DNA of 46,698 nucleotides from an uncultured Pseudomonadales bacterium. GTDB lineage: Bacteria > Pseudomonadota > Gammaproteobacteria > Pseudomonadales > Cellvibrionaceae. The stretch covers positions 1 to 46,698 of the forward strand of contig CANLTI010000041.1 in NCBI GenBank assembly GCA_947494095.1. The letters run 5' to 3'. A model generated the notes under the pieces. That model was given only the letters and a program-made list of their open reading frames with translations. It was not told where the DNA came from and ran no database searches. The position numbers were made by a program, and so were the translations under genes. Positions 17,660 through 27,041 of the stretch are shown in pieces (within the stretch, counting starts at the first letter, position 1; every line of letters starts with the position of its first letter).

Positions 17660-20407
17660 ATGAAGTTTTTAAATGCAACATTGGCAGCATCAGTTGCTGC
17701 TTCAATGCTAGCTTTAGCTGGCTGTGGTAGTAGTAGCAGTGGTAGCCCTTCTCAGCAAAGTTCTAGCGCAAGTTCATCGACGGCGAATGTCACAGTACAC
17801 CCCAATGTGAGCTGTATTGATGATGTGTGTACTATTGCTGCGACGGATTCGCATAAAACAATTATGCAAGACTTGCATTTGACCGCCGATAAAAAATGGT
17901 TGCTGCAAGGGTTAGTCGTTGTGGGTGATGGCCATGGTGCAGTAACCGAAGAGACAAAGTCGACAGTTGCCGCTGTAACGTTAACAGTAGATCCTGGTGT
18001 GCATGTTCGCGCTGATGATAGCGGCACACTACTGATTTCTCGCGGTTCTAAAATACTCGCCGAAGGCACGCTCGACTCTCCCATTACCTTTAGCTCTGTT
18101 AAAGATGATGATTTTGATGGTGAAGGTGAGTGGGGTGGTATTGTAGTACAAGGCTTTGCACCGCAATATGATCTAGGTAATAAAGCGGTTTGTTACGGTG
18201 ATACGGGCACTGTTTGTAATGTTGCCGGTGAAGGCTTTGGTGATGGTAAATATTATTATGGTGGCGATAATGCGGCCGATAATAGCGGTATTTTAAAATA
18301 TGTGCGCATTGCTGAAGGCGGCTTAGTGGCTGCAGCTAATTCTGAAATTAATGGCTTAACCTTAATGGGTGTAGGTCATGAAACTGAGCTTGAATATATT
18401 CAAGTGCATGGCAATAAAGATGACGGCATAGAATGGTTTGGCGGCACAGTCAACTTAAAGCATGCAGTCCTAACCAATAATGACGATGATGATATTGACT
18501 TTGACCAAGGTTATAAAGGTAATATTCAACATGTTATTGTGCGTAAGCACCCTACTAAAGCGGCACCAACAGGCAGTAATGATCCACGTGGTATAGAGGC
18601 AAATAGCAGTGGTGACGAAGCGGTAAAAGAAACAGAAGCCGTTTTAGCGAATATCACTATTATTGGTAGTCAAGTGAATAGATCGGTTAACGCAGAAGGT
18701 GGCGGCGGCAATGAGCCGGGCATTCGTTTGCGTGGCGATGTAACCACACAAATATGGAACTCAGCGGTGACCAATTTTTATGATTGCGTCAGAACCGATA
18801 GCGGCAGCAATACCTTAAAAAACTTTTTAGGAGATTGTGATGGAAGCTTACATAAAGATAAAAGTGATGGCTCAGCATTAACGCCGATCAACTTTAATGC
18901 ATCTGTTATTTCGTTTGATGATGCTTGGGCAATTGTTGATGCTAACGCAAAGCTTGATAGTGCAATTGAAGATATCAATGCCGTTGATAACGGCTCTGCG
19001 TTTGTTTTTGATAAAACCGATTATATCGGCGCGGTAAACCCCGATGTCAATGCGGCTGATCGCAACTGGCACGAAGGGTGGACGTTACCGGGTACCTTAA
19101 GTGAGAGCATGCCTACATTGGATCGCAATAATTTACCCGAGTTCGTCTCGTGTACAGATGCAGTGTGTACTATTTCGGGGATGGTGAATGCAGACTTCAC
19201 CTTAACCTCTGATGTGCAATGGGCGTTGGATGGTTTAACGATTGTAGGTAATGGACACACAGCATTACAAACTGCTGAAGCAGTGGAGGCGGTGCAAAAT
19301 GTCACTTTAACGATTCAACCGGGTGTGAGTGTAGGGGCGTTTGATGATGCCACTTTGTTAGTGACTCGGGGCTCTAAACTAATGGCTAAAGGCACGCGCG
19401 CTAAGCCCATTACCTTTAGCTCGGCTATGGACGCTGATTTTGATGGCAACGGCGAGTGGGGCGGTATCGTCATACAAGGTTTTGCTCCGCAAGTGGGTAA
19501 GGGTTCGGTGCCTTGTAGCGATGTTGATGGATTTTGTAATGTTGCTGGTGAAGGGTTTGGCGATGAAACGTATTATTACGGTGGTAATGATGTCGCCGAT
19601 AACAGTGGCGTGCTCAATTATGTGCGTATCGCTGAAGGCGGTAAATCAACAGATACTAACTCTGAAATCAACGGCTTGACATTGATGGGTGTTGGTTATA
19701 AAACCCATTTGGAATACATTCAAGTGCATGGCAACCTCGATGATGGCATTGAATGGTTCGGTGGCACAGTCAACTTAAAGCATGCAGTATTAACCAATAA
19801 TGACGATGATGATATCGACTTCGATGAAGGCTATCAGGGTAATATCCAGTTTGCTATTGTTCGTAAAGACCCAAATAAAACAGGGCCTAATGGCGCGAAC
19901 GACCCACGCGGTATAGAAGCGAACAGTAGTGGTGATAAGGCCATCAAAGAAACCAGCGCCGTGCTGTCTAATATTACCATTATCGGCAGTGAGGTTAATA
20001 AAGCGGTGAATGAAGAAGGTAGCGGCGGTAATGAGCCCGGAATGCGTTTACGAGGTAATGTAACCACGCAAATATGGAACTCAGCGGTATCGAATTTTAC
20101 TCATTGTGTGCGCACCGATAGCGGCTCGAATACGATCACTAACTTTTTAGGTGATTGCGATGATAAACTTAAAGACGAGCGTGTCGCAGGCTCTTTAACG
20201 GATGCAAATTTTAATGCTGCGAGCCTTATGCTAGGTGACTCTTATGAAATCATGAATCCTGAAGCCGTATTGGCGAGCCCGGTAGCCGCGATTGATTCGG
20301 TGAATGACTCTGGTTTTGAGTTTGAATTAACCGATTATATTGGTGCTGTTGACCCCTCTAGCGACAGCGCTTGGTGGGCAGGCTGGGTGATCGAAGGATC
20401 GCTATAA
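17660..20407 (+). CDS. Acidic lipoprotein of two tandem homologous halves, probable TonB-receptor partner
   Basis: About 915 residues. Signal peptide with lipobox LAGC (Cys22), then a Ser-rich linker to residue ~45. Two ~430-residue halves follow, aligned with a constant offset of about 446 residues: VSC-D-VCTI (50 and 496), LTV-PGV, RGSK-LA-GT, DFDG-GEWGGIV-QGFAPQ, VAGEGFGD--YYYGG, EINGLTLMGVG, GIEWFGGTVNLKHAVLTNN-DDDIDFD, GNEPG-RLRG, and a terminal DYIGAV-P--W--GW. The many short strands and D/N-rich turns suggest a right-handed beta-helix with bound calcium; this is inference. Similar unknown lipoproteins accompany TonB receptors in Bacteroidota and gammaproteobacteria. GAGGAAGAG before the ATG at 17660 sets the start. 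No catalytic motif recognised. Confidence 0.75.
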   Translation: MKFLNATLAASVAASMLALAGCGSSSSGSPSQQSSSASSSTANVTVHPNVSCIDDVCTIAATDSHKTIMQDLHLTADKKWLLQGLVVVGDGHGAVTEETKSTVAAVTLTVDPGVHVRADDSGTLLISRGSKILAEGTLDSPITFSSVKDDDFDGEGEWGGIVVQGFAPQYDLGNKAVCYGDTGTVCNVAGEGFGDGKYYYGGDNAADNSGILKYVRIAEGGLVAAANSEINGLTLMGVGHETELEYIQVHGNKDDGIEWFGGTVNLKHAVLTNNDDDDIDFDQGYKGNIQHVIVRKHPTKAAPTGSNDPRGIEANSSGDEAVKETEAVLANITIIGSQVNRSVNAEGGGGNEPGIRLRGDVTTQIWNSAVTNFYDCVRTDSGSNTLKNFLGDCDGSLHKDKSDGSALTPINFNASVISFDDAWAIVDANAKLDSAIEDINAVDNGSAFVFDKTDYIGAVNPDVNAADRNWHEGWTLPGTLSESMPTLDRNNLPEFVSCTDAVCTISGMVNADFTLTSDVQWALDGLTIVGNGHTALQTAEAVEAVQNVTLTIQPGVSVGAFDDATLLVTRGSKLMAKGTRAKPITFSSAMDADFDGNGEWGGIVIQGFAPQVGKGSVPCSDVDGFCNVAGEGFGDETYYYGGNDVADNSGVLNYVRIAEGGKSTDTNSEINGLTLMGVGYKTHLEYIQVHGNLDDGIEWFGGTVNLKHAVLTNNDDDDIDFDEGYQGNIQFAIVRKDPNKTGPNGANDPRGIEANSSGDKAIKETSAVLSNITIIGSEVNKAVNEEGSGGNEPGMRLRGNVTTQIWNSAVSNFTHCVRTDSGSNTITNFLGDCDDKLKDERVAGSLTDANFNAASLMLGDSYEIMNPEAVLASPVAAIDSVNDSGFEFELTDYIGAVDPSSDSAWWAGWVIEGSL

Positions 20408-20425
20408 TTATTGCTTTTGATGAGT

Positions 20426-20452
20426 TAAGAGATTAAACGGTTTAATCTCTTA
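20426..20452 (+). terminator. Palindromic hairpin after the lipoprotein gene
   Basis: TAAGAGATTAAAC and its perfect complement surround a single G, 19 bases after the stop. With no U-run it may pause transcription or protect the 3' end rather than terminate. Confidence 0.45.
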
Positions 20453-20473
20453 GTGGTTTCACATCAAAGACAG

Positions 20474-20510
20474 GCACAAAAAAGGGTAGCTTAGCTGCCC
20501 TTTTTTGTGC
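20474..20510 (+). terminator. Strong Rho-independent terminator
   Basis: GCACAAAAAAGGG pairs perfectly with CCCTTTTTTGTGC, with further pairing inside the loop (AGC/GCT), and T6 is within the descending stem. It separates the receptor/lipoprotein unit from the two-component genes. Confidence 0.85.
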
Positions 20511-20569
20511 TTGCTAATGTGTGCCTATTTGCTGATAGAGGCCACTGCGATAATGCCTTTTTTATTCAA

Positions 20570-20608
20570 TGTGATAGAAATGTGATGAATGTGTGACAAT
20601 ATCGTGAG
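20570..20608 (+). promoter_or_regulatory. Four GTGA half-sites at 11-bp spacing, candidate operator for the OmpR-family regulator
   Basis: GTGAT, GTGAT, GTGAC and GTGAG begin at 20571, 20582, 20593 and 20604, exactly one helical turn apart; the first three are preceded by T (TGTGAY). Direct repeats with 10-11-bp spacing are the standard binding layout of OmpR/PhoB-type winged-helix dimers. The array lies ~190 bases before the regulator's start, suggesting autoregulation. Binding itself is inferred. Confidence 0.55.
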
Positions 20609-20794
20609 GATGAGCCGATAAACTAAGCGTATGAAAAACTGTTAAGCTAGCTGTGCGCAAACAAACATGTTTGGTGGGGGCTTTTATTGTGATGGGTATG
20701 ATTGCCATATGTATCACGATATTTTTAAGCGCTATTTTTATCTGCCTTAAGGTTAATGTACGCACCTTAAAGCTCAGTATGCAAAGAATTTTAT

Positions 20795-21499
20795 ATGAGT
20801 GATAAACCTAAAATCCTGCTCGTCGAAGACGATAAAGATATCAATCAGTTAATTTACTTAAATTTAGAGGCGCTCGATTACGCGGTAACCAGTGTTGCCG
20901 ATGGCGCAGAAGGTTTTGCCCTAGCGAAAGCCCAACCGTTTGATTTGATTGTGTTGGATATTATGTTGCCCGGGCTCGACGGTTTAACCGTCTGTAAGCG
21001 CTTGCGCCAAGAGAATATTTTTACACCTATTTTGATGCTGACAGCCAAAAACACCGAAGCCGATAGAGTTATAGGCCTTGAGGTGGGTGCCGACGATTAT
21101 CTCACCAAACCCTTTAGTATTTTAGAATTACGCGCAAGGGTAAAGGCTATGTTACGGCGTGTGCAATTTAATCACAATGCGCATGCAGCCAGTGCCGACG
21201 AATGCGATACGTTTGGAGAGTTGGTGATAGATCGCAACAAGCGCACAGTGCATTTGGCGGACACAGCGGTGCGTTTAACGGCTAAAGAATTTGATTTGTT
21301 GTTGTACTTGGCAAGCTCACCAGGGCGAGTGTATAGCCGTAACGACTTGCTAGATGCTGTGTGGGGGTACAAGCACAGTGGTTATGAGCACACAGTAAAC
21401 TCGCATATTAATCGCTTGCGCTCAAAGTTAGAAAAAGACCCTGCTAATCCTATTTATGTATTAACTGTTTGGGGTGTGGGGTATAAATTTAATGATTAA
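20795..21499 (+). CDS. OmpR/PhoB-family response regulator
   Basis: A 234-residue regulator. The receiver has E11-D12-D13, phospho-acceptor D55 (LIVLDIMLPG) and K105 (LTKPF), so it looks fully functional. A linker of about 15 residues leads to a C-terminal winged-helix DNA-binding domain (LTAKEFDLLLYLA, GYEHTVNSHINRLRSKLE, VWGVGYKF). The stop overlaps the start of the kinase gene by 8 bases, so the two are coupled. Separated from the lipoprotein gene by a strong terminator, so it has its own promoter. Its target is unknown; the neighbouring receptor genes are candidates. Confidence 0.95.
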   Translation: MSDKPKILLVEDDKDINQLIYLNLEALDYAVTSVADGAEGFALAKAQPFDLIVLDIMLPGLDGLTVCKRLRQENIFTPILMLTAKNTEADRVIGLEVGADDYLTKPFSILELRARVKAMLRRVQFNHNAHAASADECDTFGELVIDRNKRTVHLADTAVRLTAKEFDLLLYLASSPGRVYSRNDLLDAVWGYKHSGYEHTVNSHINRLRSKLEKDPANPIYVLTVWGVGYKFND

Positions 21500-22994
21500 C
21501 GCGAGTAAAACACTGTACGCCCGTTTGGCGATTTGCTTAACAGTGATTTTTTTGGCCGTTGGTTTTTTTAGTGCCAACATGTTGTTTCAAGCGTCTAATT
21601 CTCATCAACGTTTAGTCACGCAGCATTTGCATTGTGATTTGGCAAAGTTGGTGATCAAAGATTATTTATTGTTTGATGATAACGGTTTGGATCTAGACGC
21701 CGCGAAAATGATTTTCATGAAACTCATGGTCTTAGGGCCTGACTTTGAGTTTTATGTGCTCGATGCCGAGGGGAATATCATGACGTATTCGGCAGAGCCC
21801 GGGGTGGTTAAGCGCAAGACGGTCAGCTTAATACCGATTGCTGATTTTATCCGAACGAAAAAAATAGACTCACCTATTTTAGGGGATAACCCTCGCGAAT
21901 ACGGCCAAAAAAAGATATTTTCGGCATCGCCCATTGAGCAAAATGGCGATACGATTGGTTATTTGTATGTGATATTAGGGAGCGATATTTTTGATGCATT
22001 TTACGATTCATTGGCGCAGAGCAAAATGTTGCGCTCGGGCTTTTGGTTGGTGATTGCCAGTTTGTGCTTTGGTTTGTTAGCCAGCTTAGTGGTTATTGCG
22101 TTAATTACAAAACCACTACGCAATCTTTCAGCGGCTGTGCAAAAAGTGCGCGATGAAGGTTTTTCTAAAGAGGGCGGCAAAAAAGCATCGCGAGCATTGG
22201 CTCATTGGGATGATCAAAATAATAACGAAATTCATGTGTTGGGCAGCAGCTTTAAAGCATTGCTCGATCGTTTAGAAGAGCAGTACCAGCAAGTGATTAC
22301 GGTTGATGAGTTGCGTAAAGAGCTACTTACGCACATATCGCATGATTTGCGTACGCCTTTGGCTTCATTGCTGGGCTACCTAGAAACATGGCAATTAAAT
22401 GAAGGCCGTGTGGCGAAAGCCGATAGCGATAAATATATCGAAGTGGCTGCGCGTAATGCCAAAAAAATTGCGAATCTCATTGAGCAATTATTTGAGTTGG
22501 CGCATTTAGACTCTGGTAGTGTGCGGGTTAATCGCGAGTCTTTTTCGGTGGCCGAGTTGATACATGATGTGCTGCAAAAATTCACTATTGAAGCCGATAA
22601 ATTAAGCGTGACACTTAAAGTCGAGCCTAAAGATACCTCTATTTTGGTGAAAGGTGATATCGAAAAACTGGAGCGTGTTTTTTCAAACCTTATTGAAAAC
22701 GCTTTGCGCCATACGCCAGCAGGTGGCAGTATTACAGTGCGCCTATCAACAAGTGGGCATTTTGTGGCTATCGATGTAAGTGATACTGGTATTGGTATTC
22801 CTGAAAAAGATTTACCTCATATTTTTGATGCCCACTTCAAAGCCGGTAATAGTGTGCGGGGAAATAGTGCCCACGGCGGTATTGGCCTTGCCATCACTAA
22901 AAAAATTATCGATTTACACCAAAGTAAAATCTCGGTGATCAGTGAGGTCGATCGCGGGACAACCTTTAGTTTTTTATTACCTTATGCCAGCTAA
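21492..22994 (+). CDS. Membrane sensor histidine kinase, partner of the upstream regulator
   Basis: About 500 residues. TM1 at ~10-33, a periplasmic sensor domain of ~150 residues, TM2 at ~184-206 and a HAMP-type linker. The dimerisation/phosphotransfer motif is SHDLRTPLASLLGY with His284 as phospho-acceptor. The ATPase domain shows the N box (NLIENALRHTP), G1 (DTGIGIP) and G2 (HGGIGLAI). The ATG at 21492 overlaps the regulator's stop (ATGATTAA); a GTG at 21474 is also in frame but would add only six residues. The periplasmic domain matches no family I recognise; the signal is unknown. Confidence 0.94.
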   Translation: MINASKTLYARLAICLTVIFLAVGFFSANMLFQASNSHQRLVTQHLHCDLAKLVIKDYLLFDDNGLDLDAAKMIFMKLMVLGPDFEFYVLDAEGNIMTYSAEPGVVKRKTVSLIPIADFIRTKKIDSPILGDNPREYGQKKIFSASPIEQNGDTIGYLYVILGSDIFDAFYDSLAQSKMLRSGFWLVIASLCFGLLASLVVIALITKPLRNLSAAVQKVRDEGFSKEGGKKASRALAHWDDQNNNEIHVLGSSFKALLDRLEEQYQQVITVDELRKELLTHISHDLRTPLASLLGYLETWQLNEGRVAKADSDKYIEVAARNAKKIANLIEQLFELAHLDSGSVRVNRESFSVAELIHDVLQKFTIEADKLSVTLKVEPKDTSILVKGDIEKLERVFSNLIENALRHTPAGGSITVRLSTSGHFVAIDVSDTGIGIPEKDLPHIFDAHFKAGNSVRGNSAHGGIGLAITKKIIDLHQSKISVISEVDRGTTFSFLLPYAS

Positions 22995-23120
22995 AAAGCA
23001 AGCGATGCACATCCCTTTGGGCTGACCTTGGTCAAGTGTGATGTGCATCTTTGATGGCTAAGCTGGCGCAATGGAAAAAGGCGCGGTAAAGTGGTCTTTT
23101 TGTTTAGGTAGGGCAAAGCT

Positions 23121-24152
23121 ATGTCGCATGACGAGACTCATCCAGCCAACTCTAGGCCTACAGGGCAAGACTTTTCCTCTGCTTCGCGCCCCCATGGTTT
23201 GGTGTGCGCCTATCTTTTTAGTGAAGGGCAGGCGAAAGCCATAACATTAGAGGATTATGCCCGCTGGCAAGTGGATGATGGCTTGGTTTGGCTGCACTTT
23301 GATATTCGCGATGCCCGTGCGCGGGAATGGTTAAGTGAGCATAGTGGGTTATCAGAAACGGCTGTGCACACACTGTTAAGCGAAGAAACCCGACCCCATG
23401 TTTGGCGTGAAGAGGACTCCCTGATTATGGCGTTGCGCAGTATTAATTTGCACCCCAATGCCGAACCCGAAGATATGGTTGCGCTAAGAGCCTATGCTGA
23501 CCGACACAAAATGATCACTGCGCGCCGACGCTCTTTGACCAGCCTGCGCGATTTAGCCGGATCTATGGCTAGCGGTATAGGCCCCACATCGATTGCTCAG
23601 ATGCTGATCAACTTAACGGGTTCATTGACCGCGCAGTTGGTGGATGCCATTGACTCATTAGAAGATAAAATGGATGTGCTAGAGGCCGGTGTACTCGATG
23701 ACTTTCAGCAACAGCGCCGTGTGCACGTGATGGAGCTGCGGCGAAAGTGTATTTTGTTACGGCGTTATCTGGCGCCCCAGCGCGAGGCTCTTGCACGTAT
23801 TTATATCGAGCCTGTTAGCTGGATTGATGAGAGAGGCCGAATGCAGCAGCGTCATATTGCAGATCAATTGGTGCGCTATGTAGAATCCCTAGATGCAGTC
23901 AAAGATCGCGCGGCGGTTGTGCAAGAAGAACTCGCCAGCCGTGTGGCTGATCAATTAAATACGCGGATGTATATCTTGTCTGTGGTTGCAGCGTTGTTTT
24001 TACCCCTTGGGTTTATTTTGAGTGTCTTTCAGCTAAAAGTATTGGGGGTGCCCTTGGTTGAATATACATTTGGCTTGCCGGCGTTAGTGCTAGCGATGAT
24101 TGTTACTGTGATTGTGCAGGTTGTGATATTTAAGCGTCGAGGTTGGTTGTAA
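23121..24152 (+). CDS. CorA/ZntB-family metal transporter lacking the GxN signature
   Basis: A 343-residue member of the CorA superfamily, closest in layout to ZntB: an N-terminal cytoplasmic domain (WLHFDIRD, SEETRPHVW), a long helical funnel (LEDKMDVLEAG, LRRKCILLRRYLAPQREAL) and two C-terminal transmembrane helices. Where family members carry G-M/V/I-N at the end of TM1, after LPLGF, this protein reads FQLKVLGVP: residues 304-306 are Gln-Leu-Lys. The flanking alignment is continuous and in frame, so a simple frameshift does not explain the loss. Zinc or magnesium transport is therefore uncertain. AGGTAGGG precedes the ATG. Confidence 0.85.
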   Translation: MSHDETHPANSRPTGQDFSSASRPHGLVCAYLFSEGQAKAITLEDYARWQVDDGLVWLHFDIRDARAREWLSEHSGLSETAVHTLLSEETRPHVWREEDSLIMALRSINLHPNAEPEDMVALRAYADRHKMITARRRSLTSLRDLAGSMASGIGPTSIAQMLINLTGSLTAQLVDAIDSLEDKMDVLEAGVLDDFQQQRRVHVMELRRKCILLRRYLAPQREALARIYIEPVSWIDERGRMQQRHIADQLVRYVESLDAVKDRAAVVQEELASRVADQLNTRMYILSVVAALFLPLGFILSVFQLKVLGVPLVEYTFGLPALVLAMIVTVIVQVVIFKRRGWL

Positions 24153-24313
24153 ATACGACATACGCTTAACTGCGCTAAGAGTGTACTTTTTCTTGTGATT
24201 GTGTTTAATTATGGTTGTCTTGTTATTTACCTACTGGATTTCGATCTGACCTAAAAACAATAAAAAACACGCTGATGGCTTATCGCTATACAGTGTTATT
24301 CATAGGAGCTTCC

Positions 24314-26248
24314 ATGCCTCAGTCTTTTTATCCTGTTCCCGATACCTTCGCGGCGTCTACTTTAATCAATAAAAACCAATACCAGGTGTTATACGAGCAA
24401 TCAATCAATGAGCCAGAGGCTTTTTGGGCTGCGCAAGCCCAGCGCTTTTTAACCTGGTCTAAGCCCTTTACGCAAGTGTGCAATGTTGATTTTAATGAAG
24501 GGCGGGCCGAGTGGTTTGCCGATGGCCAGCTCAATGCATCAGTCAATTGTATTGACCGCCATTTAGCGAGTAAGGGCCACGATACGGCGTTTATTTTTGA
24601 GGGTGACGAGCCAGGGCAAAGCCTCAGTATCACTTATTATCAGTTGCACCATGAAGTGTGTAAATTGGCTAATGTACTTAAAAAGCAAGGCGTTAGGAAG
24701 GGTGACCGGGTATGTATTTATATGCCAATGATCCCCGAGGCCGCTTATGCGATGCTCGCTTGTGCGCGTATTGGCGCTGTGCATTCGGTGGTGTTTGGTG
24801 GCTTTTCGCCCGAGGCATTAAAGGATCGCATCTTAGATGCTGATTGCCGTCTTGTGATAACGGCTAACGAAGGGGTGCGCGGCGGTAAAACCATTCCTCT
24901 TAAGGCTAATGTCGATCAGGCGTTAAAAGGTTGCCCCCAAGTGTCGGCAGTGGTTGTATTGGCTTATACCGCGAAGGCTTTTGAGGCACAACCGCGCGAT
25001 GTTGATTATGCGCAAGCGATGACCGAAGCCAGTGCTAAATGTGAGCCTGAGTCGATGAGCGCGGAGGACCCGTTATTTATTTTGTATACCAGCGGCTCGA
25101 CCGGCAAGCCTAAGGGGGTACTGCACACCACGGGAGGTTATTTATTGCAGGCGGCTATGACGTTTAAATATGTCTTTGATTACCGTGAGGGTGAGGTGTA
25201 TTGGTGTACGGCCGATGTGGGCTGGATTACGGGGCATAGTTACGGCGTATATGGTCCTTTGGCAATGGGCGGTACCAGTGTTTTATTTGAGGGTGTACCC
25301 ACATACCCTACGTCGTCGCGGTGTTGGGAGATTGTCGATGCGCATAAAGTGAGTATTTTTTATACCGCGCCAACTGTCTTAAGAGCCTTGATGGCCCAGG
25401 GCGATGATTTTGTGACAGCTTCATCGCGTAATACGTTGCGTTTGCTCGGTACCGTCGGTGAGCCAATCAATCCAGAAGCTTGGCATTGGTACTATCGTGT
25501 TGTGGGTGACGAGCGCTGCCCCATTGTTGATACTTGGTGGCAAACCGAAACCGGCGCGCATATGTTGGTTCCCTTGCCTGGTGCCACAGGGCTTAAGCCG
25601 GGCTCTGCGGCTTTGCCTTTTTTGGGTGTCGAGGCAGCTATTGTGGATGCCAATGGCAATGAGTTACTTGGGCAATGTGAAGGTAATTTGGTGATTAAGC
25701 GCTCTTGGCCTAGTCAAGTGCGCACCATTTATGGTGATCACCAGCGCTTAATCGATACCTACTTTAGTACTTACAAAGGGTATTATTTTACCGGTGATGG
25801 CGCGCGCCGAGATGCGGATGGCTATTATTGGATCACCGGACGCGTTGATGATGTGCTCAATGTGAGTGGTCATCGTTTAGGCACCGCCGAAATAGAAAGC
25901 GCGCTGGTGCTGCACCCGCACGTTGCCGAGGCGGCAGTGGTAGGTTATCCGCACCCTATCAAAGGACAGGGGGTTTATGCTTACGTAACGCTTATGCACG
26001 GTATTGCATCTGACAGTGTCGATAAAAAAGAGCTCGTTCAATTATGCCACCAAGAAATAGGCGCTATTGCGAAGCCCGATATTATTCAGTGGGCGCCAGC
26101 TTTGCCCAAAACACGCAGCGGTAAAATCATGCGTCGTATATTGCGCAAAATTGCACATAACGAGCTGGAGACTCTTGGTGATACCTCTACCTTAGCCGAT
26201 CCGACAGTGGTGGATGCACTTATTGCTAACCGCGAAGGTGGCCAGTAA
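24314..26248 (+). CDS. acs: Acetyl-CoA synthetase (AMP-forming)
   Basis: A 644-residue acyl-adenylate-forming enzyme that makes acetyl-CoA from acetate, ATP and CoA. Clear motifs: the P-loop [25 protein letters not shown], the adenine/acyl pocket WWQTETG, the hinge [13 protein letters not shown] and the C-terminal [11 protein letters not shown] with the lysine that is normally reversibly acetylated. The N-terminus aligns from [10 protein letters not shown], and AGGAG lies 6 bases before the ATG at 24314, so the extra 33 codons of open frame upstream are excluded. Propionyl-CoA synthetase cannot be ruled out by eye, but the length and WWQTETG context favour acetate. Confidence 0.93.
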   Translation: MPQSFYPVPDTFAASTLINKNQYQVLYEQSINEPEAFWAAQAQRFLTWSKPFTQVCNVDFNEGRAEWFADGQLNASVNCIDRHLASKGHDTAFIFEGDEPGQSLSITYYQLHHEVCKLANVLKKQGVRKGDRVCIYMPMIPEAAYAMLACARIGAVHSVVFGGFSPEALKDRILDADCRLVITANEGVRGGKTIPLKANVDQALKGCPQVSAVVVLAYTAKAFEAQPRDVDYAQAMTEASAKCEPESMSAEDPLFILYTSGSTGKPKGVLHTTGGYLLQAAMTFKYVFDYREGEVYWCTADVGWITGHSYGVYGPLAMGGTSVLFEGVPTYPTSSRCWEIVDAHKVSIFYTAPTVLRALMAQGDDFVTASSRNTLRLLGTVGEPINPEAWHWYYRVVGDERCPIVDTWWQTETGAHMLVPLPGATGLKPGSAALPFLGVEAAIVDANGNELLGQCEGNLVIKRSWPSQVRTIYGDHQRLIDTYFSTYKGYYFTGDGARRDADGYYWITGRVDDVLNVSGHRLGTAEIESALVLHPHVAEAAVVGYPHPIKGQGVYAYVTLMHGIASDSVDKKELVQLCHQEIGAIAKPDIIQWAPALPKTRSGKIMRRILRKIAHNELETLGDTSTLADPTVVDALIANREGGQ

Positions 26249-26353
26249 GCGCAGTTCTTAGAAGTAAGCCTGTCAGGTCTAGACAGGTGTGCGAGCTTGC
26301 TTTAGGGTGCGCGCTTAATTAATAATTGCTGTTACTACAGCCGGAGTATTTTT

Positions 26354-26833
26354 GTGAAAATTGCTAATGATCTCGCCGTGGGTATCCACTACACATTGAC
26401 CGACGACAAAGGTGAGACCCTCGATAGCTCAATCGGTACTGAGCCACTGATCTACCTACACGGTTATTCAAATATTATCCCAGGTTTAGAGTCTGAGTTA
26501 GATGGCTTGGCTGTTGGCGATAAAAAAGCGGTTCAAGTTCAGCCGGCTGATGGCTATGGTGAATTTGATGAGTCACTGGTTCAAGATGTGCCGCGTGAGA
26601 TGTTTACTGGCGTAGAGAGCATCGAAGTGGGTATGGCTTTTGAAGTTGATGGCCCTGATGGCCATCATTTAGTTGAAGTCACTAAAGTGGCAGAAGAGAC
26701 CATTACTATTGATGGTAACCATGCTCTTGCCGGTAAAGTACTTAATTTTGATGTAGAAGTGGTTGAAGTGCGCGCAGCCACAGCCGAAGAAATAGAGCAC
26801 GGCCATATTCATAGTGAAGAGTGTAGTCACTAA
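26354..26833 (+). CDS. slyD: SlyD-like FKBP-type peptidyl-prolyl isomerase
   Basis: A 159-residue cytosolic prolyl isomerase and metallochaperone. The FKBP core is split by an IF (insert-in-flap) domain as in SlyD: GETLDSS, YLHGYSNIIPGLESEL-GL-VGDKK and DGYGEFDESL form the catalytic part; the C-terminal stretch H-G-H-I-H-S-E-E-C-S-H supplies metal ligands, though it is much shorter than the E. coli tail. The start is GTG at 26354. A palindromic terminator follows at 27006. No partner genes are coupled. Confidence 0.93.
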   Translation: MKIANDLAVGIHYTLTDDKGETLDSSIGTEPLIYLHGYSNIIPGLESELDGLAVGDKKAVQVQPADGYGEFDESLVQDVPREMFTGVESIEVGMAFEVDGPDGHHLVEVTKVAEETITIDGNHALAGKVLNFDVEVVEVRAATAEEIEHGHIHSEECSH

Positions 26834-26839
26834 GTTAGA

Positions 26840-26869
26840 TCTTGTAGTGCTTAGTCTTGTAGTGCTTAG
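26840..26869. repeat. 15-bp tandem repeat, two perfect copies plus a decayed third
   Basis: TCTTGTAGTGCTTAG is repeated twice directly after the slyD stop, followed by a diverged third unit (ATATTGTAGTG). Confidence 0.8.
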
Positions 26870-27005
26870 GATATTGTAGTGTCAGCTCTTAGTTGCATCT
26901 TACCTTATCACTACTTAGACTTGAGTCATCAATAAATGACTTGATGCCTAGCGGCCAACAATTGTGCCGCGTAACAATACAAACCGTAACTATTCAGCCG
27001 AACCC

Positions 27006-27041
27006 AAAAACCCCCTTAAAAATATTTTTAAGGGGGTTTTT
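27006..27041. terminator. Perfect 36-base palindromic terminator
   Basis: AAAAACCCCCTTAAAAAT followed directly by its exact complement. GC-rich core with T-tract on both strands: bidirectional termination between slyD and the chemoreceptor gene. Confidence 0.88.

Noticed and set aside
24020..24045. Frameshift causing loss of the GxN motif in the ZntB-like gene
   Set aside because: The flanking family landmarks on both sides are in the same frame with normal spacing.
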